From Setophaga petechia (Eukaryota > Chordata > Aves > Passeriformes > Parulidae), in NCBI GenBank assembly GCA_024362935.1, contig JANCRA010000007.1, positions 13,022,503 to 13,086,502 of the forward strand: a stretch of DNA of 64,000 bases, read 5' to 3'. Position numbers and translations under genes: made by a program. The notes under the pieces are model-generated. The model saw only the letters and a list, made by a program, of their open reading frames with translations. It made no database searches and was not told the DNA's origin. Positions 37,255-49,977 of this stretch are shown here, one piece after another (the first letter of the stretch is position 1; every line of letters begins with the position of its first letter).

Positions 37255-39746
37255 ATTATACAGCTAGAGTGGCAGAATAGGTATAGAAAGCACAAGTTTT
37301 AGGGGACTGTCAGGGAGTTCAGACTTGGCGGATATGAATGAAATTGATAATTGCTCTAAAGCTACATGAATTCTTGATCAAATGAATATTTCCGTACTTG
37401 TTTCAGGTTTTACTGCATTTACAGAATTTTCACACAATTCCTAAGCCATGGGGTTTTGTTGTATTTTGAAAAAACACATAAAACAGCAACAAGAACATAT
37501 CAGGTGGTTGCGAGGTCCCAGATACTGAGACTGGCTCCTTCCTCATAGAAGCCATGATTAAGTTAATTTCTGAGGGTGAAAAGCAATTTTATTTTTTCTG
37601 TAGAAAAAACACATTCCCCAGTATCCTATGTTTTCTTCTCTACCTACCATCCTAAGTAGTATCTCTGCAATTAAATTGCTCTTTCTAGTGCAAAAGTGTA
37701 AGTTTCTCTTTTAAAGCTGCCTGTCTTTCAGAGGAAGTGGTTTAGAGTAGACAAATCACTTATCTAAAAATTATGTACTTACTTCTCCTTTGACAAATCT
37801 TTCGCAGGTTTCTAATCCCACCCTGCCACTTGAAATATCACTTTCTGTGATGACATTTGAGTCACAGTTGTCAGAAGCATCAGGCTCTGTAGTCAAATGG
37901 ATTAAATCACACTTCATAGCATGCAGTATTTCGAAGGAGGAGTGGTTTATCATTTGTAGAAATTAATCATAACAGTTTTTTCTCTAGGGCAAATTCCCAA
38001 TCATTTTTAAAGATTACTATGTTTAAGCCCCTCTGACAGCAGTATGTCAAATTACATCACAAGGAAGGTTATCTCAGAAAATGATAACTATTAACACAAC
38101 TCACTAAAGACACATACTACTGGGAGAAGCAGGTCTGTACTGGGAAGCACCTTTTTATATGCAGGGGTGGGAGAGCAGGCTCTTGGCTGTGCTTTGGCTC
38201 TGTTGAGGCCCCAGGGATCTCTGTGTCTGGGGGCGTGCCTGCCACTGGCTGTTGTCCCAGCTCAGCCCCACAGGGGAGGGGAGACGGGGATTTGAGTTCT
38301 ACAGGGGGAAAGAGGAGACCCTTACTTGGACCACCTCTAGCTGATTAAGGGGAAGAGCTGGAAGATTTTCCAGAGAAGTCCTGTTTATCTCAAAGTAGGA
38401 GGCAACATTTGTCTGTTCAGCATATGCTGTCAATGCACAACAATATCACCAACAAACTTCCCAAATATCAATTCTGTCAGTCACTGCGTGGCACAGAAGC
38501 AAACCATGTTCTTGTGGTACTGCTCTTTGCTCTCCATGCAAAGACACCTCTCTGAAGAGTGTATTTTTAACAAGTCAGAAGCCTGTGTTTAAGTTGCAGA
38601 CATGCCCGTGGAACACCAATTTTTTATGGTGAACAAGGTAATGATGTGAACACATTCATATGTTCAGGTGCCTTTGATTGCTCAACACAAACAGCATGAT
38701 GCTTATCTTCAACTGCTTCAAGTGAGGTAGCCTTTGGGCATAACTCTCACTTCTCTCCTGCCTTGCCCCTGTTTGGTAATATTGCAAAAACTTAATCAAA
38801 TAGATCAACACCTGTAATAAAAATGCAGACCACCAACAGCAAAAGAAGGAGAGGCTGCGACGGGTGGTGAGAAAAATCACCCATTTGGATACTTTAGTAT
38901 CAAGAAGACTACAGGAGAGACAGCATCATGTTCTACTGTAACAGCTTTGTGAGAGGTATGCTGAGAAAAGAGCAGGGAAAGAAAGTATAAATGGGTAAAG
39001 AAAATCTCTTCAAGTAGCTGTAATAGCAGTTATTGCCCACTGAGTCATAATATAATCCTTTAGCAATGCAAATTTTCTGTGACCAAAGATTTAAAGGTTT
39101 ATCTCAGGGGCCAATCTTTATTCATCTGAGTTTTGCTGCACTGCTGAACACAGCAGGGTAGTTCCTTACAATATTTGTCTAGAGCAGGTTATTTGCCCAA
39201 GAATTAGTTCCCTGGATATGTATATATTTTACTATTGATTTAAGGGATTCAAAAAACTCTTTAGAAGGCTTACAATTACATAGTTGAAATACACAGAATA
39301 CATGGATCAGTGGCCTTGTCGATTTTTCCTGATGTTTCACAGTAGGTTGAATCAGCTGAAGCTGTTATAAATCTAAAGGCTGCATCCCAGTAAAAAAACA
39401 ACAATGTACTTGAAAAAACAAAAATTAAAATCCTTTGACTCTGCATCAAGTGTCCTTCATGCATAACCCATTTTTACATAATCAAATAAACTCCTTCCAA
39501 AAAGAGGTGTGGAAGGAAAACCCAGTATTTAAAAGCACAGTAAGAAAAGACCCTTTCACATGGTTGAGTCCTATCCTGTTTAAGTAAGATTACTACACTG
39601 TAAAGAATTCTATGAGTAAGGTACATACCCTTTGGCCACCTTCTGCATTAGGATTTATAAAACATAGGGAAGTTACAAAAGGTAGTAACACAGCATCTGC
39701 TTTTTTTCCTTGCTGCCCATGACCACTGCTTACTTGTAGCCCTTGG
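37255..39746. other. Noncoding AT-rich DNA with one GC-rich patch
   Basis: The block at about 38,160-38,340 is GC-rich (GGGGGCGTGCCTGCCACTGG; GAGGGGAGACGGGGATTTG) and unlike its flanks. It has no long frame and could be an unrecognised repeat or regulatory patch. An octamer ATGCAAAT lies near 39,066. No gene was recognised. Confidence 0.5.
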
Positions 39747-39776
39747 TAACTAAATGTTTTAGTTAACATTTAGTTA
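39747..39776. repeat. Short perfect hairpin
   Basis: Arms TAACTAAATGTT (39,747-39,758) and AACATTTAGTTA (39,765-39,776) pair perfectly over 12 bp around a 6-nt loop. The stem is AT-rich and short, with no miRNA-like extension. Confidence 0.9.
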
Positions 39777-42700
39777 ACTCTGATGTGAACCTGGAAACAC
39801 CAAATATTGGACCAAAACACTCAAAATCTTCTGAAAGCCCTTATGCCCTATTAACTTTCAAGACCCTGGACGTGCTCATGTTCTTGTTACCCCATTAGAA
39901 AACAATATTCCTTCAAGCCTCTGCAAAGACTCAGGATAGACTTTTAGGCACTCCAATGAACACCTCTGTCAATTGCCAAAATATTTGGAAAGGGAAATCT
40001 ACCTTAAGTCCATCTAATAATGTTGCAATTTTCTAATCTCTATTTCCTTTAATGTCTTTACCACATGCAGAAAACAAGATGCTCTATAAAATTACAATGC
40101 AAAAACCCCCTCAGAAATACACAGAGAAGCCATTCATTATGTTTGTACCTTTGGTTCTCTTCACAGCTATACTTCTATGGAAAACTGCAAAGCAAAAGTA
40201 ACCAAAGCACACAGAAATCAAGAACAAAGTACATGAAGGAAAAATCACATCTGTAATGCAGTGTGGCAGCCAGAAGAGAGGCTTTACAGACCTAAGGTGT
40301 CACTGTAGTGATGGCATCAACTCAGAGTTGTCCCCAGCTCTATTTCAACACAGCAGAGCCACTGCAGCTGCCCCCTCACAACCCAACTTGTTCATCAGGC
40401 AATTTTAAGGACAGATACAACATACCCCACCTGTGATGCTCTGCCCTTATTTTAATGTGTCTATTTTGCTACAAATGCCAATGTATGTTTTAAAATCTGC
40501 TTTTCATGACATGGGAGCTTCATTGTTTTTCTAACTTTTGGATGCTTCTAGCGGAATTCCTTGGTAAACTGGAGCATGGCACAAATGGCTTTCAGTGCCT
40601 CTTGATACCTGGGCTGGAGCTCATGACATCTCTAGCAAATCAGAAGGAAATCAAAATTAACTGAAGTCCTTTTCATTCAACATGCATTTTTTCAGCATGA
40701 TCAAGTGGATTTCTAAAACATCCTGATTTTTCACTAAGTTTTGATAAAATATTTCCATACCACATCTTGCAAACTGCTTGATTGTCCTCATGTAGTTTAG
40801 ACATTTTTAGCCTTCTACCACTTTGGGGGAATACTTGATGAACCATCCTTTAGATTTCAAACAAATCTTTCAGCATTCATATGTTCTGCAAAGTACTAAA
40901 AACTTTGTTATAATAAAGCAAGACTCTCAAGTGTAATGAGGAATACTACCTCTCTAAGAAAGTTTTAATATGCACTTCCATAAGACATTTTTTCTGCTGC
41001 TTTTCAAGATGGGTAAGAATATATTCCCCCTAAAAATATTTGGTTTTACTGAGCATATAGCAGAAGCCCCATCTCTGGCAAGCTGTGGGTTAATTAGAGC
41101 TAAGCTTTCTCTCTCCCTGATTAATTGTTCAAGGGAATAAGAAGGCAGCTCTGAAGACAGCAACTTAATCAGGTCTCACTGAAAGAAGATAGAAAACTAT
41201 TAGAACAGCAGCTTGTGAGGCAATATAGAAGTCATGGGATGCAAAAGAGTAAATGAAACTGAAGCTGGGGAAGTGGAAGCCCTGCTAGGGTGTCCGAACA
41301 CTTCTTGGCATTGTAAATCCAGACTGAACTGTCTTGACTCTTCACAATTATTTTCCAGAAATATAAATTGTATGAATATTCTTCATTAAGATTTCAAAAG
41401 GACAAGCCCTTCATTAAGTCAATCCCAGTAACGATTTTCCTTTATCTTTTCCTTCTAAGCCTTCATATCCAGTTGACACTTCATACTCCAGCCCAATCAC
41501 AGCAGTGTCCGGAGCTGCTGCTCTGCTTTTCTGGCTCCTTGGAGCTGTCTTCCCCTCCACATGGGGACTCCTCTTGGTCTCATTTCACCCAGCTGACTCT
41601 ACTCCAAAAATGAGTTTGAGAGAAAATCTAGGCTATTTGCTTATATCCTTTTTATTATTACTTTTTAAAACCAACCCATTATCATATGGAAAGTATCAGT
41701 TGTGAGAAGGAATGTCATACAAACATCCTGAGTGGGACAAAAATGCAGTAAGAAAAGATGTAGAGAGAAGATATGTCCTCCATTACTCTCACAATTTACA
41801 TTCGATACACAGGAAAGTTCATGACAGAACTTTTTCTCTGTGCTGTGAGTGAACTGTGAGAGCATTAAAATGAGAAAGTTGAGATGCAGTGCTTTTTTAT
41901 CTTTATTTATTTATTTTTAAAAACTCTATGAAAACAACACCAAATGTCACTTTCTTCAAATCAATTGTGGAGTGCAGAAAACCGCTGAAAGTGCATTCAG
42001 ATATTTCATGCTGCCATATCAAACATATGAGGGGTTATATAATAATCAAATAGATAAGAGTCCAAAGTTACAAATTAAAAGAAAAGTTACAAATTGGTGG
42101 CTATGCATCACTGTCTTGGAAAGCTTCCATTCTGGAATACAAAGACATTCATCATTTGGAGGCCAGCTCATGCTTCTAGCTTTGTATTTAAACAACCCCA
42201 TGTACCATCATCATACACTTTTTATATCAATGTGCCAGAAAGCCATACAGAGCTATTTTTAGAGGACTCTGAGATGAAGTACAGTTTAGCTTGCTAAGTA
42301 GCCTAATAAGGCCAAATGCTCTTGGTGAAGACCAAATGCAGTCACTGTCACTCTTCCCTCATACTCTAATCAATTTCTAAGAGCATGCCTTAATTTTTCC
42401 CACTTACTGAGGATTACTGTATTAGCAGCAGGATAGAACTAGAGGGAGAGAGGCATTCTTTATAGTTTTCTCCACTTTGAAAATCAAACAGAGCGATTGA
42501 ACAAAAAATGGAATGGTCTGAAAAGAAAGTGGCTTTGCTCAGAGTTGAAGAAACCTCTTAGTAGACAATCATTTTAACAGAAACAACAGCTTAACATCAG
42601 TTTTTGCTTTCAGAAACTGGCAAACTCAGCTCTCAGTCAACTCCAAATACTTCAAGGCCTCAAGGCTTCCAAGCGGATAGAAAGGACTTTCAGAGAGCAT

Positions 42701-42795
42701 TGGTGTGCTTAAAAACTGGCAAGACTTGTAAAACTAAAAAAGTTCCCAAATCTACTAGGTTACTTATGATCTGAGAAAAATACTCATTTTGACAT

Positions 42796-42841
42796 GTTAA
42801 TGCTAGAAGGAGGGTGATGGTTAATGCTAGAGGGGGTGATT
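42796..42841. repeat. Imperfect tandem duplication, 24 and 22 bp
   Basis: GTTAATGCTAGAAGGAGGGT… is followed at once by GTTAATGCTAGAGGGGGTGA…, a two-copy duplication with a small deletion. Confidence 0.85.
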
Positions 42842-45800
42842 CTGTAACAATTTATGAGAACAGGATTAAACCCAGCAATTAACAGAGGTTTCTATCTTTA
42901 GTAATTATTCATATACCTGTTCAGTTGATTATAAGTCATAGCTCCAGGCTGTCTGCCTGCTCTGCTAGGACACAGACAGCAACCTTTGCTAAATTGACTC
43001 CACTGGCTATGCTCATGCTGCAGGAGCTGTTTTCAAGGACAGATCTACAATGTTATATGGGTAAAGAGAGGAGCAAATTAAAGATGGGTGTTCTGTCAGG
43101 AAAAGGACTGAAGAACTTGTGTCAGCATTTCTCTACATTATTAGGACCATAGATTTTTTAACCCTTCACTACCTAATACTTAGATTTAACAACTTTCCTT
43201 ATTATATATACAGCATAATTGCATCTTCACAAGTAAGATACTGAAAATACAATAGTTAGCAACAAAATACAAGAGCCCTCAAGATGAATAACCATATATC
43301 TACAAATAGATATAGAGGGATTCCAGTAAGGACATTCAATCCTTCTTAAACTGTGCTTCATTTTAAAGCATCATAGTTTGTGGGTTAAATAAGCTGAGTA
43401 CAATAGAACATGAAGTTACCAAAACAAACTATTACTACACAAAAGTATCACTCACTGTGAGATCACCAATACATACCTAGCACATTGCTACCAAATAGTT
43501 ACACTCATGTTTTTGTTTTTCTTTTTACCATCTTCTGTATATTTCACTTTCAAGCAGTCTATGTATTTCTTTAAAGGATGCTGAAGATCTTCTAGGCCCG
43601 AGAAATCTTCAGCAGTACAACCACGGAAGACAGCCCTGCTGCCAGCTCCTACCAAGCACAGACACAGCTCATTCTGGCAAGAGGCTGCGCCTTATATTGC
43701 CCTTATTGGGCTCTCACTGAAATTAAATTTACAATTGAGGGTTTCTGTGATACCACTAAAAGAGGATTTCTGGCATATAAACCTATCCTGCTTTACTAGA
43801 GGACTTCTAGCACAGATCTAGCCTACTTTGAGTCTAAGAGCAACTCTACACCTTGGAACAGTCACACTTCAAGATCTTCTAATAACTACATCCATCTGTT
43901 AAATAATGTACATTCTGATAGAATATAAAGCAATCCTATAGCAACAAAAATATACATAATCCGGAAAATATCCAACAATATTGAACACTGTTTCTTACTT
44001 CTCTCCTGCAACATCATGTGGAGTTTCACAGAAGTTGTGCTTTTATGATTTACAGGCACCAGAACAGAATCTTGTCCCAAGAGATCCTCTGATCAAGTCT
44101 AGAATCCTTCCCCTGTGAATGACAGGAACTACCCTCTTCTTAATCAATATGCATCAGTTGAGTCTCTGTCCACTGTCACCTTGGTGGGCTGACTGTCCAC
44201 AGTCAAAAGACTGAGTGTAAAGGATTAAACATTTCACAGCAGAAGCTTTAAAATGGGAAGTTTGATGGCAAGCTATTTTTAATGAAGCCTTCAAAGTAAA
44301 ATCATTAAAATTTTGCATGTTTCCTTAGGCCATAAATGTGGTTTTACTTTTTGTTTCATATTTAAATCCACTGTTAAGTAAACATTACAGTTGAACATAC
44401 TCTTTGAAAGCTTAACCAGACAACTGTATTTTAATCACTTAATTTCTTTTAATTACTTAAAGTACTTCAAGAACACACACTCAAGTATCTCCTCTAACTT
44501 CAAAACCTGAAGTGAAAGTTCAGGTGCAGTGAGACCAGCTTAAATGAGAGAGTACAATCTGGAGAAGATGAGAAAATGAAATTTTGGGTACTTCAACTTC
44601 AGAAAGCATAATTGGGTCTGATTTTCTAAAAGTGCTAAATTTCCTGCTGCTACAAGCATCTTTAACAGATTTTCAGTGCAGCACATCCATGAACTGAGAA
44701 ACCACAGATCATTACCACAGTTTTTAACTTTTGACCAAACAGTCAATGTCAACTCTTGAAATTATTTACTGACTAGTGCACCTTTATAATCAACATTTTC
44801 AATTCAAAAGTGCTGGCAGGTTATTTAAGTGAGTCTTAACACACTTTGGTGTTACTCTGTAGGCCACTTATCTGGGCCTGGAAGACTTGCTGATGGAAAA
44901 ATACTGTGTGGGGTTTAGAATTTAAACACATGTTAAATTTTTTTCTTAAAGGAGATGTAATATACTTTCATACCTACAAAGAAAAGCTAGTAGAGTGAAA
45001 GCAAACTGTTTTTACCAAAGTTAAGAGAAATAAAGTTACAAAAGTTACATTTCTTTTTACTTTAGGCAAGGCATTATTAGACATATTTACAGAAATCAAC
45101 ATTAATAGAAAAAATGATTCTGGTTTTGCTTAAAGACGATTTCTGTGATGAGGTATTAGAAATGACAAACCTTCATGAAGAAGGGACTTTCCAGAAGGAA
45201 AGATGAAACTTCTACAGTGCCTCAGATCTCATCAAAACCATTTCTCTTTTCTCACATATAGGATATCCTCTCCAAATTGCCTCTCTCTTGCTTTGAATCA
45301 CCTTTACCTCTCTGAAGACATTCTTCTGAGTGAAGGCCTATGATTTTAATATTTATAGCCCTGACAAAATTAGGGTTTATATTCTAGTGCTATCTGCACT
45401 CTCATCTGCTGTTTCTTCCTGGGATTTAATGGTAGCTCTTATCTCTACTGAAGGAGCCAAGTTTAGTGACCTGAGTCTCCTCACTTCAGTCAGAATCATG
45501 GGGGTCTGCCATAAACTCCTGTATCAAAGTCACAGAGGGGGAAATGGAAGTCAGCTTTACAAAGCCAGAGCAAAGAAGTTAATGAGTAGCTTTCAATACC
45601 ACTCCTCAACAGCTTCCTCATTTAGTAGAGGGAAATGACTATTTCAGGAAGCTGAGAAGGCTTATATACCTTGTAACTCTCTTGGAAATCTTGTCATGCT
45701 CCTGGGACTAAGGGGGAGAAAGACAGAGGCAAAGATAAAATCAGTTTGTCACTTTTTCTACACTGGTGCAAACGGGCAGATGGGAGAGAGATAACCCTGG

Positions 45801-46152
45801 TTTCTCAATAACCCTCAATATGTCACTTCTGTGCTCCTACTCCCATTCCAGATACATCCCACTGACTGCAAACCCTGCCACACTATAAGCAAACTATTTC
45901 AAGTCTACAGCACAAATTTGTTTTTCCACATGAGAAAAACAGACTTTTGCTTGGGTTTTCTATGAAAACAAAAAGGTTTCACTTAATTTTTGTTAGCGAT
46001 ACCTCTACAGAAGAGACTTTAGGAAGTGGTGTAGATGGGTACAGATGATTATCCTTGCTTCAGTTTTTTTACTGGCTTTCAGGGAACGTCATATATAATA
46101 ACACTTCTCACCCAGTGCATGCCTATTCACCTCTCTTCATTGGCCTCCAGAT

Positions 46153-46184
46153 AAAAAAAAATATATATATATACACACACACAC
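46153..46184. repeat. Compound A/(AT)n/(AC)n microsatellite
   Basis: An A-run passes into ATATATATATAT and then ACACACACACAC. Confidence 0.9.
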
Positions 46185-49100
46185 GTTCTTGGCTTGTTTT
46201 TTTTCTGCTGCAGCTTCAGCTACATTACTGAATAATTTTTCCAAAATAAAGCAGAGCAATCAGGAAAAAACCCCCATGTATGTTTAAATTTCAAGTTATG
46301 TAAAAGCAAAAGCAGAAGACCCATGCAAGCAGTTTCTGTACTCTGGGAATAAACATGCAAATTCTGATACTTTTTGATGAGAAATGAAGAAAACCAAATC
46401 ACTGATCAAATCAACGTTTTGTTTTAAGTATCACCAGTGCTGCAGGGAGAGATGAACTAAACTGAACATGTATGGGTCCTATGTAAGTAATTTTCTTATG
46501 ACTAATCACTGGAATTACACTACTGCCCAGAGACATGCGGAGGATTAGAATACCCTCATTAAAAAAATGATCAGTATTTTTTATTAACTTTTAGCTTTAA
46601 AAGTGCACTGAAATCTTAAGACTTTGACACTGCCTTATACAAGAGCAAGAATAATTCATGGGCATAAAAAAGGTCTAAACCCCTACAGAATGTCACAGGA
46701 AGGCAAGTAACAACCTTAAACCTACCAAAATGTGTAACACAATTTACAATAAAATATTTATATTGCTTTCAGACAAAGTATTGACTGAGAGATCTTATTT
46801 CATCAAAAGCATGAAAACATTCTCTAAATAATTACATGATATTAAAGAGCTGATATTTTAGCAACAATGCTCTTGCAGGGTACTCATCCTGCAGACAGAG
46901 GAATGCAAAGGGAAGGAGAAAAAAATCTGTGGGAAAACAACAGTTCTGCAGTGTGCAGAACACTACTGAAGATGACTGTGCCAATCAGCTGCAATGCAAG
47001 CTAGCAAGTAAGCTCAAACATGGACTGTAAATCTGAAGGAAAACCCACACATTCTTAAACTACCAGAGCAGTAAGTGGTGCCCCTGGGAGGAGCAACCAA
47101 GACAGAGGGAGCAGCCACCCCTGCTACCTTCTGGGAGGCAGCAGCAAGGAGAAGGAACAGCTTCCAAGACTGAGGTGTGCTTTGGGGAGGCAGCCACACT
47201 GCGGCTTCGTCCAAATTAGACCAAATTCTCCCAAGTAACCTGGCACACTTTGCTTTATGCATTTATAAATGAAACAGAGACATAGAAAAGAAGGAATTTT
47301 TGCCCAGCATCTTATGAAATAAAAGCAGTACCCAACTCCAAGTACAACTGGTTTTATTTACAAAGACAGTAAGCAGAGAGGTGAACAAGGGAAGAAGTCA
47401 TTGTGTTGCCACTTGAGTCCTGTCGGGAGGAATTCAGCACATGAATGTAATCGATTACAGCAGTGCTTAACCACAAATCCACTGCTCACCTGTATCCTCA
47501 CCTCAGGGAGCAGACACTGCCTGTGGTCATATCCCATAGGCAGAGGGTGAGGAGGTCACTGCTCTGGGGGCACTGAGCAGGTACTGACACAGAGCACTCA
47601 GTCCCTGTGGCAAGGCTGGCTCCCTTCTGACACTCACTGCACTGCCCTGAACAGCCTCATAGAAACATCATCCTTAAACTGAGATCTCAGTTAAATTGGG
47701 TTCCTGACTGCTCTCAGACCTCACGGTGGCAAATTGTAATTAGTCTAAAAGCTCATGCAACTGAGTTAACACTGTCCATTTCCACAGGAAGTTCCTCACT
47801 TTTAAGAGCACACTCTCAAATCCAGGAGGAAATGTCATGACCATAAACGCTGTAAATTCTTTATCTTCTCTCTCAAAAAAAGGCATCAGCAGAAAAACAG
47901 TGGTGAGACAAAGGCAATGGGGAGACTTAAAACAGCAGTTCCAGTTCTCTGACAGGGTTAACTCAATTCCCACTTCTTCTGTTCCAACCCTTGCCTTCCT
48001 TTACTCTCTTTCCTGTCTCAGTAAAAGTTATTCATAGCAAGGACCTTCAGAATGTGTGCAGATTTTCTGAGCACAAATGGCAGTGACCTCATATGGGACC
48101 TATGAGAGTACCCGTGAGTAACATCTACACTAGAACTACACTACAACCAGTGCTGCATCAGGGCACCAGAAAAACCACAGATTACACCCTTTGAAAATTC
48201 TGCATTTTCTTCTTTGGTGACTGCAGCAGATGATAGCACCTCCTTAGACAGAGAATACATTGACTACAGCTGGTAGTTGGTGTAACAAATGTTTAGCTCA
48301 CTAACAAACAGAGTAAGGCAAGAACTAAGTTTTTCAATAACTTGGTAAAGAAGGTAACATTATATATTTAAGAAGGCTTTGAGTGATATATTTCTTTCTT
48401 TTAAAAGGATGTATCATTACAACCAAGAATGTGACTCTAACAATTGTTTCAAACTCTATTGTCTTGGCTAAGTGGCCTTTTGCTATGGTTTGGGTTGTGA
48501 TAAGGCCTGGGTTATCTTGTTACCATCAGGAGCTGTTCAGCAGCACAACACAATGTGCACACTGGTCACAGCCCAGCTCTTGTGCCTATAATTTGGCATC
48601 TTGAACTCAAAGATTCTTACTTAGGGATTCTGCTTTCACAAATGTTACATTTTTTATTTCACTTCACATTTGCCATGTAACGCTTAGTCAGGAGGCTGCA
48701 TCCCTGAAACATTATCCCATACGTGGAATTTGGGTTGTTTCTCACTGCTTTCCCCCACTGCCCCCCTCCAAAAAAAGCCCCTTAAAAACATCTACTTCAC
48801 AGCACTGACACAGCAAACCTCATCAGGCTTTCACCACCTGCTTGCATGCCTGCAGACTAAGATGTAACAAAAGGAGTAACAACTTACAGAATGATACATC
48901 TAACAGCATAAAATGTCAAAAACATGCACACACAAACTCTTGTATGTATTTTAAGTTAATTTTCCATATAAGTGTTAGTTTAGCTATAAATTGACAAATT
49001 TCTATCAGCAAAGGTTTGGGGTTTTTTTTGCCACTGCTTCCTTTTTATTGTTTTCTCCCCCATGGCACAAACCCATTATTTTTCTCTGACATCTTCGAAA

Positions 49101-49319
49101 ATTAATCTCTTTTAATCTTTTGTTACCTTCACATAATGTTATCAATGTTCAATAGCCTACCTCTGAAAACCAAATCTAAAAAAAATCTAATATTTTATCC
49201 ATTCCTCTCCCAGTTACAGTACTGTTATTACCATTAATTCAGTTTCTTTTCTCTTGCATACTTCTACCCTGCCACCAGTCCAGGAAAAGACTACTAGGCA
49301 CTGATCAAAGAATTTTTTT

Positions 49320-49359
49320 AATTCTCCTAAATACTCATACTAGGAAGTGACATAATTGC
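49320..49359 (+). repeat. Left arm of perfect 40-bp inverted repeat
   Basis: The arm starts AATTCTCCTAAATACTCATA and ends GGAAGTGACATAATTGC. Its exact reverse complement lies at 49,938-49,977. Outside the exact core, both arms continue into a T-run (left) or the matching A-run (right); inside, similarity fades over about 20 bp (ATTAATCCTCATTT against TTTAATTTCCTCAATT in reverse complement). It could be the terminal repeat of a small non-autonomous DNA transposon or the product of template switching. Confidence 0.95.
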
Positions 49360-49937
49360 TGGCTACATTAATCCTCATTTGGTACAACAGTCATACTGCA
49401 TCAAGTTTTAAAAATAAGATAAGATAAAAGTAAAATATAAATAAAATAAAGGTTTTTATAATATGAAAATAGAGGGGTTTTTTAAAATATTCCCTCTAAT
49501 TAAATAGTAAAGTCACCGTATCGGCTCACATCACTACTTTTGATCTAAAAAGACTCTAAGCGGACAGCAAATAACCCTTAGATGGCAGAGCAAGTGACAA
49601 CCTTGAAGAAGAGACATCCAAAATACTTACAGAGAAGATGCAGGGCATTTTTAAATGAGTACTTAAAACCAGCAACCAGTCTCCCCCATGGAGGTGAACA
49701 AGCAGAGCAATTTCTCACTGTCTGTGCATTACAAGTTCAGGCAAGGGAAAATGTTTCCATCATATCTACTAACAAAAACTCTTGCTACATACATTGGCCT
49801 TTCAGACATATGTGGTCTTACACTTTGTTACTTTGGAGCAGATATGTAATTGGGAGGAAGTGATTTTAAACATCTGGAGACAACATCTCAGAAGGTGGAT
49901 GAAGACCACACAGGAATTGAGGAAATTAAAAGTCTAT
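49360..49937. other. 578-bp segment enclosed by the inverted repeat
   Basis: The left third is A-rich (AAGATAAGATAAAAGTAAAA). A 93-codon plus-strand frame (49,582-49,863) has no transposase-like or other signature. If the whole is a transposon, it is non-autonomous. No target-site duplication is clear at the outer edges. Confidence 0.5.
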
Positions 49938-49977
49938 GCAATTATGTCACTTCCTAGTATGAGTATTTAGGAGAATT
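49938..49977 (-). repeat. Right arm of perfect 40-bp inverted repeat
   Basis: Exact reverse complement of 49,320-49,359, starting GCAATTATGTCACTTCCTAG. It is followed by TTAAAAAATAAA, mirroring the T-run outside the left arm. Confidence 0.95.

Larger units (their letters stand above)
39777..49310. other. Noncoding AT-rich DNA
   Basis: About 9.5 kb without a recognised gene. GC-richer unassigned patches lie at about 47,050-47,230 and 47,400-47,650. Small tandem or simple repeats are listed separately. No tRNA, rRNA or miRNA was recognised. Confidence 0.5.
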
